DNA from: Cohnella sp. CFH 77786
Lineage (GTDB): Bacteria; Bacillota; Bacilli; Paenibacillales; Paenibacillaceae
Direction of reading: 5' to 3'
Assembly: GCF_019400745.1 (NCBI RefSeq)
Contig: NZ_WJIB01000005.1
Span: forward strand, 308,941 to 372,940
Length of the DNA stretch: 64,000 nt
Below, piece by piece: positions 47,047-56,550 of the stretch. A model generated the notes under the pieces. It was not told where the DNA came from and ran no database searches. It was given only the letters and a program-made list of their open reading frames with translations. A program made the translations under genes and the position numbers. Position 1 is the first letter of the stretch; each line of letters begins with the position of its first letter.

Positions 47047-48037
47047 ATGAACGAATTAATTGATGCGTTTTCCGTTTATCTTGAAGTTAATAAAAACTAC
47101 TCCCCTGGAACTGTTCAGGTATACAATCAAACTCTAATTAAGTTCTCCTCTTGGCTTCAAGAAGTCCGCAAAATCTGTGATATCAAAAACATCACAGTCA
47201 ATGATATCCAATTGTTTTTAGGGACTTTACGGCATCCGGCAAAGAAGAAAGGCGGCAAAGAACCTCACCCTAAAGCAAGGAAAGTATTTGAACCATCAAC
47301 TAGAGCACGTATCATATCAGCAATAAAACAATTCTTCAAATGGGCAGTTAAACATCATTTCGTTCAAATCGATGTAGCACAACATATAGAAAATCCAAAA
47401 TTACCGGAAAGATTACCGAAAAGCTTAACATTACAAGATGCAATGAAATTAGAGGCCGTTAGTAAACAACGTGTTTTTAAAGAAAGAGATCATTTTATTA
47501 CTGTACTGTTCTTATTACTCGGGATGAGAGTGTCCGAACTTGTAAATATCGACTTACAACACATTAATCTAGACGAAGGAACAATAAGGATAATTGGCAA
47601 AGGCAATAAGGAACGACGGCTCGCAATGACGCCGAAAATCTTTAAGTGTCTAGGTCTTTACCTAGTCAAGAGAACGGAAATATTGCAGAAACGAAATAAT
47701 ATGGCGGAGAAAGCATTATTTATATCGATAAAAAGAGGAACAAGACTTACTAGAAGAGCTGTTGCCTTAATTATTGAGGAAATTGCTGAAAGTAACGGTG
47801 TTAAAGCCAATAATATGAAAGTAACGCCACATAAGCTAAGACACACATGTGCTACAGTTTTTGTATAATGAAGGCGAGGGTGTTGATCTACTAGCGATTG
47901 CTGATTTACTGGGTCACGCCGATCCAAAAACAGCAACCATATACACTAAAGTTAGTACAGAAAAGCTAAAGAAGCATATAAAGACAAAGCCTTATCGGAT
48001 CGGGTATATACATATGTATAAAATACGGGTTTTGTGA
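47047..48037 (+). pseudogene. Tyrosine recombinase (XerC/D-like), frameshifted copy 2
   Basis: ATG 47047 after GGAGGAGGG. N-terminal SAM-like core-binding domain (about 1-115) and catalytic domain with GMRVSEL (Arg), GKGNKERR (Lys) and HKLRHTCA (His-x-x-Arg). At 47858-47863 a run of five T, against four in copy 1, shifts the frame and ends the protein at 47868, before the LGHAD histidine and the IYTKV tyrosine. Those are found in the +1 frame up to 48037. As read it is inactive, unless the extra T is a sequencing error. Confidence 0.85.
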
Positions 48038-48069
48038 AAATGATAATAACAAACAGCCAGCACTTAACA

Positions 48070-48097
48070 AAGGCTGCCAACTCAGCAGCCTTATTTT
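48070..48097 (+). terminator. Rho-independent terminator
   Basis: AAGGCTGC-CAACTCA-GCAGCCTT followed by ATTTT, after the recombinase and before the convergent glycosyltransferase gene. Confidence 0.75.
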
Positions 48098-48127
48098 CGT
48101 GTATTAAGCCCCGATGTCAAAGCGACC

Positions 48128-49039
48128 CTAATCTGTTCCGTAACACCAAACAGGAAGATCCACCGAATTTTCAAAGCATCTGATCAGCACTCTGTGCAAG
48201 GTTTGCTGATCATAATATCCGCCGGCCGCTTGGTTATGATGAAGAATCTTGGCCATCCATGCTTGGGCTTTCGAATATTCATAATAGTCGTAAACAGGAA
48301 TGGCAAAATACACAAACTGCAAATGCGTTTTGTATTCTTCTTCGCTGGGAAAGATCCCGATTTTACTCAATTGAATCAAACGTATCCTTCTTGCGTTATA
48401 TTCCTGCACCTCGCGATACACATTGGATACTTGTCCTTCATGATAACGGTAATGAAGCAGGACTTCCGGCAAATTCGCCAATCGCGTAACTTCACCCATC
48501 CGGTTCCAGAATTCATAGTCCTCCGCATGAACGAAGTAAGGATTGTAACGCATTTGATGAAACTCCAGCACGCTTCTGCGCATCATAAGGGTCGGATGAG
48601 ATAAACTGGTGTGAAACAGCTGCCAACACCGGATCCCATCGTGCGTGCAAGGTTTTGGCTGAAACTGTCCATTATGAATCCATTGCATCATTCCCCCCAG
48701 TACGCCTACATCCGGATTCGCATCGAGATAAGCAATTTGGCGTTCCAACCGGTGCGGTACGGAGACGTCATCTGCATCCATTCTGGCAATATAAATACCT
48801 GTGCTCAGTCCGATTCCTTCATTCAGGGAATACACCACCCCCTTGTTCTCTAAATGTCTCACCAGCCGGACCCTGGGATTATTCAGACGCTCTAGATATT
48901 GCCAAGTCCCGTCTTGCGATCCGTCATCGATGATCAGAAGCTCAAAATCCTGAAACGTTTGATTCAACATGCTGTTCACCGATTCTTCGATATAATTTGC
49001 CGAATTATAAGTAGGCATCAGAATCGTTACTTTAGGCAT
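48128..49039 (-). CDS. Glycosyltransferase family 2
   Basis: 303-residue GT-A fold enzyme: VTILMPTYNSANYIEESV at the N-terminus, IIDDGS (about 37-41), and the metal/nucleotide-sugar DxD motif MDADD (87-91). No membrane helix, so it works at the inner face of the membrane. Downstream of an NAD-dependent epimerase gene on the same strand, 65 bases apart; together they suggest surface polysaccharide or spore glycan synthesis. Confidence 0.9.
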   Translation of the reverse strand: MPKVTILMPTYNSANYIEESVNSMLNQTFQDFELLIIDDGSQDGTWQYLERLNNPRVRLVRHLENKGVVYSLNEGIGLSTGIYIARMDADDVSVPHRLERQIAYLDANPDVGVLGGMMQWIHNGQFQPKPCTHDGIRCWQLFHTSLSHPTLMMRRSVLEFHQMRYNPYFVHAEDYEFWNRMGEVTRLANLPEVLLHYRYHEGQVSNVYREVQEYNARRIRLIQLSKIGIFPSEEEYKTHLQFVYFAIPVYDYYEYSKAQAWMAKILHHNQAAGGYYDQQTLHRVLIRCFENSVDLPVWCYGTD

Positions 49040-49104
49040 AAGATCATCCCTTTAATGAACGATTTTGCATTTAAAATGATTTTCAGCACCTCTTGCAGTC
49101 ATTG

Positions 49105-50007
49105 TTATTTGATCAAAGCAGCGAGACCAGCATCCAAATCGATCTCGGGGCGCCATTCAAGCTCTGCTCGCGCACGAGCGGGGGACAAGCGGCTGTATCG
49201 GATATCGCCCGGACGAGGAGGTTCGTTGATGCATCCATCCGTATGACCGGATAATTTTTGGCATAAAGTCGCCAATTGTTTGATAGAAACGGAAATTCCG
49301 GAGGAAATGTTGTATACACCCCCACTCCCTCTCCCGATCGCAGCCAAATTCGCTTGCACCACATCGTCCACATGAATGAAATCCCTTCTCTGGTTTCCAT
49401 CACCGTGGATGATGAGAGGCAAGCCCCGACGAATTCTGTCACGAAATAAAGCAATGACTCCCCCCTCTCCTTCGGTTGTCTGACCTTCCCCGTATACGTT
49501 CGAATATCGTAAAATGGAATAGCCGCCGCCTTCAGAAGAGCCTCCGAGACGGATATAGTCCTCCGCCGTCTTTTTCGACAGTCCGTAAGGCGAAGTCGGA
49601 TTCGGTCGTCGATGTTCCGTTACGCCTACACCTGCAGGTACAGTGCCATAAACGGCAGCTGTGGAAGAAAAGACGAGTTTGGCACCGGCCTTCCTGCATC
49701 CTTCCCAAACGTGAATCGTCCCGATCACATTGATTAGAGCATCTTTTTCCGGCGCTCGGACTGAAGAGCTTACTCCGACTTGAGCCGCAAGATGGAAAAC
49801 GATGGACGGGCGTATGTCGCCAATCAGACGCATAACCGCACGATCCGTTACATTGACCTCGATGAACTTGCAACCGGATGGCACGCGAGCCTTGTTCCCG
49901 GATGACAAATCATCCAGCACCCATACCTCTTCGCCCCTCGCGACTAAAGCATGGGCAAGCCGGCTGCCGATGAAACCCGCCCCGCCGGTTACCAACGCCC
50001 TCACCAT
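49105..50007 (-). CDS. NAD-dependent epimerase/dehydratase (UDP-sugar 4-epimerase-like)
   Basis: 300 residues from ATG 50007 (AAGGGGGTGG upstream). Extended SDR: TGGAGFIG (7-14), catalytic Tyr141-x3-Lys145 in SPYGLSKK, and serine in VFSSTAAVYG. The RYSNVYGEGQ region resembles UDP-glucose/GlcNAc 4-epimerases. Likely supplies the activated sugar to the neighbouring glycosyltransferase. Exact substrate uncertain. Confidence 0.9.
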   Translation of the reverse strand: MVRALVTGGAGFIGSRLAHALVARGEEVWVLDDLSSGNKARVPSGCKFIEVNVTDRAVMRLIGDIRPSIVFHLAAQVGVSSSVRAPEKDALINVIGTIHVWEGCRKAGAKLVFSSTAAVYGTVPAGVGVTEHRRPNPTSPYGLSKKTAEDYIRLGGSSEGGGYSILRYSNVYGEGQTTEGEGGVIALFRDRIRRGLPLIIHGDGNQRRDFIHVDDVVQANLAAIGRGSGGVYNISSGISVSIKQLATLCQKLSGHTDGCINEPPRPGDIRYSRLSPARARAELEWRPEIDLDAGLAALIK

Positions 50008-50133
50008 TCCCACCCCCTTGATCTTCTGACAACAATATATGTTCGAGCCTTTTCCGGCGGTTGGACATGAGTACTCACGGCCGAAAGGTTATGCCATGGT
50101 CACGATACATATAATCGGGCGATAAAAACAAAA

Positions 50134-50155
50134 AAAGCTTGATTTCTCAAGCTTT
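50134..50155 (-). terminator. Minus-strand terminator
   Basis: AAAGCTTGA-TTTC-TCAAGCTTT, followed on the minus strand by a T-run. Together with the stem-loop at 50380 it occupies the 450-base gap; no gene seen there. Confidence 0.65.
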
Positions 50156-50379
50156 CGATAACTTATATCTTGCATGGGTCATTCCTTCGACGAAATTCTA
50201 ATGCTGATCATTGCACGAGACGAATGAATGAGTCAAACGCCTCCAAATAAGTTTTCATAATAATTATTATGTTTCATTCATAGCACGATATTGCATTTGG
50301 CGGCGATATAGTATGATGTGTCACATTATATAAGCTATTTCTCACATCCATTTTAAACTAAGTGCCAACAATGATGAAA

Positions 50380-50404
50380 ACCGTTCCTCTTTCATAGGAA
50401 CGGT
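50380..50404 (-). terminator. Terminator of alpha-hydroxy-acid oxidase gene
   Basis: ACCGTTCC (50380-50387) pairs with GGAACGGT (50397-50404). On the minus strand it is followed by TTTTC, about 55 bases after the gene stop. Confidence 0.75.
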
Positions 50405-50457
50405 AATCCCGCTTTGAGATAATATTCACAATTTTCATTTACCCAGCAGGTTAATAG

Positions 50458-51615
50458 TTAATATTCACATTCCACGTCAGCCGGGACAAGCAAAGATCGA
50501 TTAATTTCGGCTATACTTTTTTCCCCGGCGTTTGCAAGAGATATATCGATATCACCCATCATATTCCGAATCACTTGAGTAACACCTCTTTCTCCAGCGA
50601 CCGCCAAGCCATAAATGTATGGACGGCCTAACAGAACCGCTGTCGCTCCAAGCGCAATCGTCTTGAGGACATCCACGCCTTCACGAATGCCTCCGTCGAA
50701 TAACACAGGTATCCTTCCTTCGACTGCGTCAATAATCTTAGGCAAAGCATCGAGAGTCGCAATTTCGCCGTCCAGTTGGCGACCACCATGATTCGATACC
50801 ACGATCCCGTCCATGCCAAGTCCCATGGCCAACCTCGCATCTTCAGGATGAAGAATTCCTTTGATCAGGACGGGGAGTTTGGTTAGGTTGCGAAGTATCG
50901 GGATTTGCTCCCATGTTAAACCGGGATTCCATATGATTTGCAAAAATAGGGAAATCGCGGCGTACATATTTTGTTCGGGTGGTTGTTTAAGCTTGACGCG
51001 AAATACAGGGTCGGAAAGGAAATTGGCCATGCCTTCGCCCTGCAAAAAAGGATAGAAATTATTACGAATACTCCTGGGCCTCCAACCGAATCCGGCGCGG
51101 GTATCAACCGTCAAAACGATCGCACTGTATCCGGCATTCTCTGCCCGATGGACCAAGCTCTTCATGATATCGAGGTCATTCGGCCAAAACAATTGGAACC
51201 AACGAGGAGAACTGCCCATTGTTTCCGCTACCTGTTCGATTGATCTCGATGACACCGTACTCAGTGTGAAAGGAATCCGCATCTTCGATGCCGCCCTTGC
51301 CGTCCCTAATTCCGCATCGGGATGAATAACCCCCTGTATGCCAAGAGGGGCTAATAGGAACGGAGCAGGATATGTGTGACCGAATAAGCTTACCGATAAA
51401 TCCCGGTTTGTTATATCGCGAAGCATGCGTGGTCGAATATGCCAATCCAAGAAGGCCTTCCTGTTCGAACGCATAGTCTCCTCTAAACCTGCACCGCCTG
51501 CGACATAATCGAAAGAAGCAATTGGTAAATTAACACGTGCCCTCTTAACCCACTCATCATATGTAACGGGAAGTGGGAAAGGATCCCGATTGTATAACAA
51601 ACGTATCCCCCCCAA
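50458..51615 (-). CDS. FMN-dependent alpha-hydroxy-acid oxidase (lactate 2-monooxygenase-like)
   Basis: About 385 residues, TIM-barrel flavoenzyme oxidising L-2-hydroxy acids. Motifs: FDYVAGGAG (35-43), substrate/FMN residues LTVDTRAG, Lys252 (VLIKGI), catalytic His276 and Arg279 in SNHGGRQLDG, and FMN phosphate site FDGGIREG with LGRPYIYG. The start is unclear: TTG 51615 has no ribosome site, while TTG 51600 has GGGGGGA just upstream. The N-terminal tail found in many relatives is short. Monocistronic. Confidence 0.88.
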   Translation of the reverse strand: MGGIRLLYNRDPFPLPVTYDEWVKRARVNLPIASFDYVAGGAGLEETMRSNRKAFLDWHIRPRMLRDITNRDLSVSLFGHTYPAPFLLAPLGIQGVIHPDAELGTARAASKMRIPFTLSTVSSRSIEQVAETMGSSPRWFQLFWPNDLDIMKSLVHRAENAGYSAIVLTVDTRAGFGWRPRSIRNNFYPFLQGEGMANFLSDPVFRVKLKQPPEQNMYAAISLFLQIIWNPGLTWEQIPILRNLTKLPVLIKGILHPEDARLAMGLGMDGIVVSNHGGRQLDGEIATLDALPKIIDAVEGRIPVLFDGGIREGVDVLKTIALGATAVLLGRPYIYGLAVAGERGVTQVIRNMMGDIDISLANAGEKSIAEINRSLLVPADVECEY

Positions 51616-51681
51616 CCATTTCTTACTTACATTTTTATGTTGGCTGGCAAGTAATATTGATTAACTTTACTCCCCCCCTAG

Positions 51682-51984
51682 TCGACGAGCACACCGCTCT
51701 CCCCACCTCCTGAAGCTCAGCAGAAAACTGATTTCGATTGGTCAAAAGTTGAAGCGATCATTCGACAGAAAGGAACCCGCAAAGGGGATCTTTTGCAATT
51801 CAACATCCCTCGTAAAGAATCCATAACGGAAAATAATTTAATCATCCCTCCATCGATGGGGGGAGCGTTACCCATTAACTTTCAAGTCATTGGGAACAAT
51901 AATGCAGTGACCATTGGAGACTTCGTTCTTTTAGCAAACGAAGTAATACTTCACGGAGAAATCATGACTGTCATAGGCCAATAG
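51682..51984 (+). pseudogene. DUF1259 (LppY/LpqO-like) fragment
   Basis: The frame from a TAG at 51679 reads TDFDWSKVEAIIRQKGTRKG, then PPSMGGALPINFQVIG and VTIGDFVLLANEV, matching the first half of DUF1259 proteins. The signal peptide and the second half (histidine-rich end) are missing, and no good start exists. A dead fragment beside the oxidase promoter. The rest of 51990-52720 shows one hairpin and only low-confidence frames on both strands. Confidence 0.6.
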
Positions 51985-52258
51985 TCTTGACATAGACAAA
52001 TGACAAGAGATTAATCCTTTAACTAAAAAAGCCGCGATTAACACGGACTTACATAGACGTTTTCATGTTGCGTCCCAATGCTGATTACTCATATTCGTCT
52101 CCTGCCCTTCTCTCCATTCATTTACTTCAACTCACATTGAACCATTAAGATACTATTGATCAACAGTTTGGTACATATACGCATTCACTGAGGATTTATC
52201 CGAATCTCTGTAATATTTTGCTCCGTCTCAGAGAATCGCTTAAACGGCTTCTACAATA

Positions 52259-52298
52259 AAAAAAGGCCTCGACAAAATAGCAGTCGATACCTTTTTTT
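52259..52298. terminator. Bidirectional terminator-like hairpin
   Basis: AAAAGG-C-CTCGAC pairs with GTCGA-TA-CCTTTT, with A-run before and T-run after. Confidence 0.55.
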
Positions 52299-52721
52299 CA
52301 ACCGAAATAACAATTCCAGAATCCTTTTACGCTTTTGACCAAATCGAGTTCTATTAATCGCTCTCCACAATCTTACCTTGGAGCTGACCCCTGTTTAAGA
52401 GACTGTGATCAAAACACCAAGGTTTAGCCTCACATATGATACGGTTCCCCCCGATTGATCCGCAACGCGCGATAAATCTGCCTCCACCAGCACCAGCCGC
52501 ATCAGCTGTTGCGGCTGCGTCATGTGGCCAAACGACAGCCTCATATCCGCACGGCGCAGCAGCTCGCTTTCCCCTTGGAGAAGACGATATTATATTCAAA
52601 GTTAACGTTAATGGAGAAGTAAAGACAATAAAATTCATCCTCAAAAAGACTTTAAACTGCTACCTCATAGACATGGATGCCCCCCGAATGCATACTGGCT
52701 TTCAATGAAACATCTGCCCAA

Positions 52722-53588
52722 TCAATCCCGGTAAATTCTGTTCATATATTCCGAAGGTGAACAGCCTATTATTTTACGAAAAACCCTGCTGAAATAAAAG
52801 GGATTGTTAAATCCGAGGGTCTCACTGATCTCGGAAATATTCCGACTCGAGTTCCTCATCATACTCACCGCTTTATCCAAAAAAATTTGGGCGTTATACA
52901 TTTGAATCGTGCTCCCAGTTTTTGTTTTAAACACTTCACTCAAGTAACTGTAATTCATGTTGAGGTGAGCGGACAGTTTCCGTGAATCCAGGCTGAAGCC
53001 ATCCTTATGCTCCAAGTATTCGATAATTCGCTGGACCGTGAGGTCAGACTTCGTTAGCGGGAGTCTAGGGTTCGAATCTTTGAATATATTCAAAAGAAGG
53101 TCCATGGTTTGCATGCTGAGGTCGATTGCCCGGAAAGGATCGGTAGATTGATATAATCGGAGGATCGAATCCAGCTTTATCTCCAGTTTCTTTGGATGCG
53201 GGATGCTTCCTTGTTTCGGAAGCATGACAAACTTCCGGTACTCCTGCGAAAGGGAAAGTGACGAATACGGATTCAGGAACATATTCAATTCCTCTTGAGT
53301 CTCGTTACTCGGATTGCTGAAAAAATGAATCCAGTACCATGATGTGCCTGCCGGCGTCTTGGGAACACCCCAGTGATGCAGGCCTCTTTTCAAAAAAAGA
53401 AACTGCCCATTCTGTACGACATATTCGTTGCCCTCTTCCGAAACCTGCATTTCTCCGTTTGAAACATATATGAAAACATTCCAATTCAGTATCCGATTCG
53501 GGTGTGTATATAAGTTTTTTATCGTATGAAACCCCAAATCCTGTATTCGGAGTATCTCGTTGAACGATAGCGCAACTTGGTTGGACAC
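52722..53588 (-). CDS. AraC family transcriptional regulator (cupin + HTH)
   Basis: 288 residues, GTG start with AAGGAG 8 bases upstream. N-terminal cupin-like sugar-sensing domain (about 20-150) and C-terminal double helix-turn-helix (MNYSYLSEVFKTKTGSTIQM, FNNPFYFSRVFRKIIGC). Divergent from the GH127 gene with a 198-base shared promoter region, so it is very likely its regulator, with a pentose or arabinoside as effector by inference. Confidence 0.92.
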   Translation of the reverse strand: MSNQVALSFNEILRIQDLGFHTIKNLYTHPNRILNWNVFIYVSNGEMQVSEEGNEYVVQNGQFLFLKRGLHHWGVPKTPAGTSWYWIHFFSNPSNETQEELNMFLNPYSSLSLSQEYRKFVMLPKQGSIPHPKKLEIKLDSILRLYQSTDPFRAIDLSMQTMDLLLNIFKDSNPRLPLTKSDLTVQRIIEYLEHKDGFSLDSRKLSAHLNMNYSYLSEVFKTKTGSTIQMYNAQIFLDKAVSMMRNSSRNISEISETLGFNNPFYFSRVFRKIIGCSPSEYMNRIYRD

Positions 53589-53786
53589 GTTTAAAACTCC
53601 TTATGCTGGAAGTCTCGCAACCTTATTATACGGGAAATCCGTACGGTCTGTACATTTTGGAAAAACCCGAAAATAATATAGGTTAACCAAAGAGAATGAA
53701 TTCAAAGTTGAATGGCTGCGTAATAAAATATACCTGCGGATGTCTCCGCATTTACAACTATACGCATACAAATTGAGGTGTCCGGT

Positions 53787-55601
53787 GTGTTTACCAATTT
53801 CAGCCTTGATGAAGTGAAGGTGATTGACAACGATTTTGCCTCCCGGAGAGAGCTTGTAAAAAAATATATCCATACGTTTGACATCGACCGTCTTATGCAC
53901 ACGTTTAAAATCAATGCCGGCATTGCATCCGATGCAGAGCCCTTGGGTGGTTGGGAAGAGCCGCAGTGCGGCCTTAGAGGACACTTTGTCGGACACTATC
54001 TATCTGCCTGCTCGAAATTTGCATTTGCCGATAGCGACGAACGTTTGAAGGCAAAAGCCAATGAGATTGTCGATGTTATGGCACTATGCGCACAACCAAA
54101 CGGATACCTGAGTGCCTTCGAAGAAGAAAAGCTCGATATACTGGAGTTCGAGGAAAACCGGAATGTTTGGGCGCCATACTACACCCTTCACAAAATTCTA
54201 CAGGGCTTGATTGACTGTAACCTCTATCTGCACAATGAAAAATCACTGGATCTTGCTTTAAATCTGGCAAATTATATTCATAGCCGCTTTGAGAAGCTTT
54301 CGTTCTGGAAGATCGACGGCATTCTCCGCTGTACAAAGGTAAACCCTGTGAATGAGTTCGGCGGTATCGGGGACAGTCTATACACCTTGTATGAAATTAC
54401 CGGCAATTCCAAGCTGCTCGAACTCGCCAACATGTTCGACAGAAATTATTTTATCGATAATCTCGAGGCCGGTAAGGATGTGCTGGAGAATCTGCATGCC
54501 AACACGCACCTGCCCATGGTGATTGCCGCGATGCATCGGTTTGCGATTAGCGGCGAGGCTAAATATAAGAAAGCAGCTGTTCAATTTTATTCCTTTGTAT
54601 TGGGAAGGACATTTGCAAATGGAAACAGCAGTTCAAAAGCAACCCATTATATAGAGGGAGGCGTTTCCGAAAAGTCGGAGCACTGGGGAAAATATGGGAT
54701 GCTGGGCGACGCGTTGACAGGAGGGGAAAGCGAGAGTTGCTGTGCTCATAATACGGAACGCATCCTTGAATGGTTTGTCGAATGGTCCGGTGCGGTTGAG
54801 CATCTGAATCATTTAGAATCATTGAAATTTAACGCCATACTGAACAGTGCCAGCGCAAAATCAGGTCTTTCCCAATACCATCAGCCTATGGGAAGCGGCG
54901 CAATCAAGAAATTCAGCAGTTTATTTGATTCCTTCTGGTGCTGTACCGCATCCGGTATCGAAGCGATGAGCGAGATTCAAAAGAACATTTGGTTTAAAAA
55001 CGACGACACCATTTTGCTTAATGCTTTTATATCCTCTGTGGTCGATTGGAGGGAGCGGAGTGTCAGAATAAAACAGGTTACCGGATTTCCGGACAATCTT
55101 ACTTCAATCTTGAAAATCGAAGCTGCCGAGCCTGTTGAGTTTAAGCTGATGTTGAAGGCAGATGCGGTCAAAGCGGTAACGGTCAATTCCAAACCGATCA
55201 CTCTCGATAAAGATAACCGGTTTATTGTTATTCAACGTGTTTTCTATGATCAGGACAGCATTAGTATTGAAATCGATGCGAGCTTGCACCTTGTTTCGCT
55301 TCAAGGCACAGACGGTATCGCTGCCGTCATGTACGGCCCCGTCCTGCTGGCTCAAATCAGGTGCAATCGTGCTATGGCGGGCCTTTCAAACCACAATCTC
55401 AACAAAAAAATCATTAAAACCCAAAGTGAACGCTTAGCGTTTTCTGTCATTGATGATACGGACGATGAAGAAACGTTTATTCCGTTGTTCCGAGTCGAGG
55501 AGGAAGAATATACGGTTTATTTGGACGTAACAGGAAACGCAGCTGTTGACCGTCGTTTTTCGTTTGCCAAGGATGGCAGTATGGCCTATAAAGAAGAATG
55601 A
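53787..55601 (+). CDS. GH127-type beta-L-arabinofuranosidase
   Basis: About 604 residues, DUF1680 family. GTG 53787 is preferred, as GAGGTG lies 7 bases upstream; GTG 53778 is the alternative. (alpha/alpha)6 barrel with the zinc/thiolate catalytic site: Glu and Cys in GESESCCAHN (about 316-319) and the double cysteine in FWCCTASGIE (385-386), where the first is the nucleophile type. A beta-sandwich tail follows. No signal peptide, so it acts on small imported arabinosides. Under the divergent AraC regulator. Confidence 0.88.
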   Translation: MFTNFSLDEVKVIDNDFASRRELVKKYIHTFDIDRLMHTFKINAGIASDAEPLGGWEEPQCGLRGHFVGHYLSACSKFAFADSDERLKAKANEIVDVMALCAQPNGYLSAFEEEKLDILEFEENRNVWAPYYTLHKILQGLIDCNLYLHNEKSLDLALNLANYIHSRFEKLSFWKIDGILRCTKVNPVNEFGGIGDSLYTLYEITGNSKLLELANMFDRNYFIDNLEAGKDVLENLHANTHLPMVIAAMHRFAISGEAKYKKAAVQFYSFVLGRTFANGNSSSKATHYIEGGVSEKSEHWGKYGMLGDALTGGESESCCAHNTERILEWFVEWSGAVEHLNHLESLKFNAILNSASAKSGLSQYHQPMGSGAIKKFSSLFDSFWCCTASGIEAMSEIQKNIWFKNDDTILLNAFISSVVDWRERSVRIKQVTGFPDNLTSILKIEAAEPVEFKLMLKADAVKAVTVNSKPITLDKDNRFIVIQRVFYDQDSISIEIDASLHLVSLQGTDGIAAVMYGPVLLAQIRCNRAMAGLSNHNLNKKIIKTQSERLAFSVIDDTDDEETFIPLFRVEEEEYTVYLDVTGNAAVDRRFSFAKDGSMAYKEE

Positions 55602-55626
55602 ATATTTTATGTTACCTGGTGCCAAA

Positions 55627-55700
55627 GTGACAAGAACTTGATCCGATAACGAAAAAGCCCGCGGTTTCCGCGGACATCATTCGGACTATGTTCTTGTCAC
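55627..55700. repeat. GACAAGAAC palindromic element H
   Basis: 74 bases bounded by perfect 11-base arms GTGACAAGAAC and GTTCTTGTCAC; next to them TTGATCCG and CGGACTAT. Central hairpin CCGCGG-TTT-CCGCGG. The clearest complete member of the family; also a likely terminator for the GH127 gene. Confidence 0.75.
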
Positions 55701-55704
55701 CCGA

Positions 55705-55955
55705 CAATATTCGACATTATCGTCGATCGTGTGATTTACCGTATCGATATACTCCCGGAAGATTTCGTTTTTCAGACCGTCGAGTCATCTGTCGATTTGC
55801 TGAGCCCCCCAGGAGTTTGCCCCTTCTCCCCTGAATCTTAGCCTTCCAAGTAAAGTTTCCGGATCGTACACGTAAGAATTCACGACTCGCCTCTGCAGTT
55901 CATATGCTGTCTGCGTTTTGCCGTATCCTAACGTTCCATTAATCCAGACGATCAT
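55705..55955 (-). pseudogene. P-loop kinase-like AAA protein, broken
   Basis: ATG 55955 (AGAGGTGGG upstream, overlapping the end of the DUF4269 gene) starts [20 protein letters not shown] with a Walker A motif, then [14 protein letters not shown] stop occurs at 55785, but the same reading continues as LDGLKNEIFREYIDTVNHTI, the C-terminus of such ~180-residue kinases. The middle of the protein is deleted. Non-functional. Confidence 0.65.
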
Positions 55956-56523
55956 TACGTGTCCCACCTCTAATTAATGCCATTAATGAATCGTCCGTCC
56001 AATGGTATAGTTCCAGCAACGCGGCGTAAGGATCACCCGGAAGGTTCAGCGCTTGCGCAAAAGCCGGCTCTGTTTTGAGTCCGGCCATCTTCATGGACAC
56101 AATACGATTCCGAAACGAGGTTCCGAATAAACGCAGCAAACGATCTTCGATAACCATATGTTTGAAGCCGTTCTGTTCGGTAGACGGCACGGATTGACCA
56201 TAGATCTCAACCGGCCAGCCTTCACAGTCGAAATTAGCCGTGAGTACGCTTGCATCACTTGATTGGCTGCTGTTCAACACAAATCTCTCATACTTTGAAA
56301 ATAACTTCGTTACGTCTTTTTCGAACCGCTCAAAATCATACACTTCGCAAATGATGTCGAGGTCGCTCCCCGCTACGTTGATCCCAATCGGAATGGTGCC
56401 TACGAAAACAGGGTTATAATCTACCAACAAATCAAGGAGCCGATGCCGAACGAGCAATAGGTAGATTGCTGTCTGAATAGAGTTACCCTTATTCAAATAT
56501 TCAATCTTCGTAAAATCGGTCAA
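55939..56523 (-). CDS. DUF4269 nucleotidyltransferase-like protein
   Basis: 194 residues, TTG start at 56523 after GGAGGAAA. Contains [20 protein letters not shown], the G-S/D-x-D nucleotidyltransferase core. Function unknown; possibly a tRNA- or small-molecule-modifying transferase. First of a run of small minus-strand genes of mixed families. Confidence 0.85.
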   Translation of the reverse strand: MTDFTKIEYLNKGNSIQTAIYLLLVRHRLLDLLVDYNPVFVGTIPIGINVAGSDLDIICEVYDFERFEKDVTKLFSKYERFVLNSSQSSDASVLTANFDCEGWPVEIYGQSVPSTEQNGFKHMVIEDRLLRLFGTSFRNRIVSMKMAGLKTEPAFAQALNLPGDPYAALLELYHWTDDSLMALIRGGTRNDRLD

Positions 56524-56550
56524 GCTGCCGTTTCCTCCGGTTATGGTCTG

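Noticed and set aside
47858..47868. Programmed frameshift in the recombinase
   Set aside because: The T-run differs from the T4 in the other copy, there is no stimulatory structure that I can see, and the other copy is also damaged; a mutation or base-call error is simpler.
52354..52708. Opposing open frames of 90-96 codons
   Set aside because: Both are low-complexity (Ala/Pro-rich) and lack convincing start signals; neither can be preferred.
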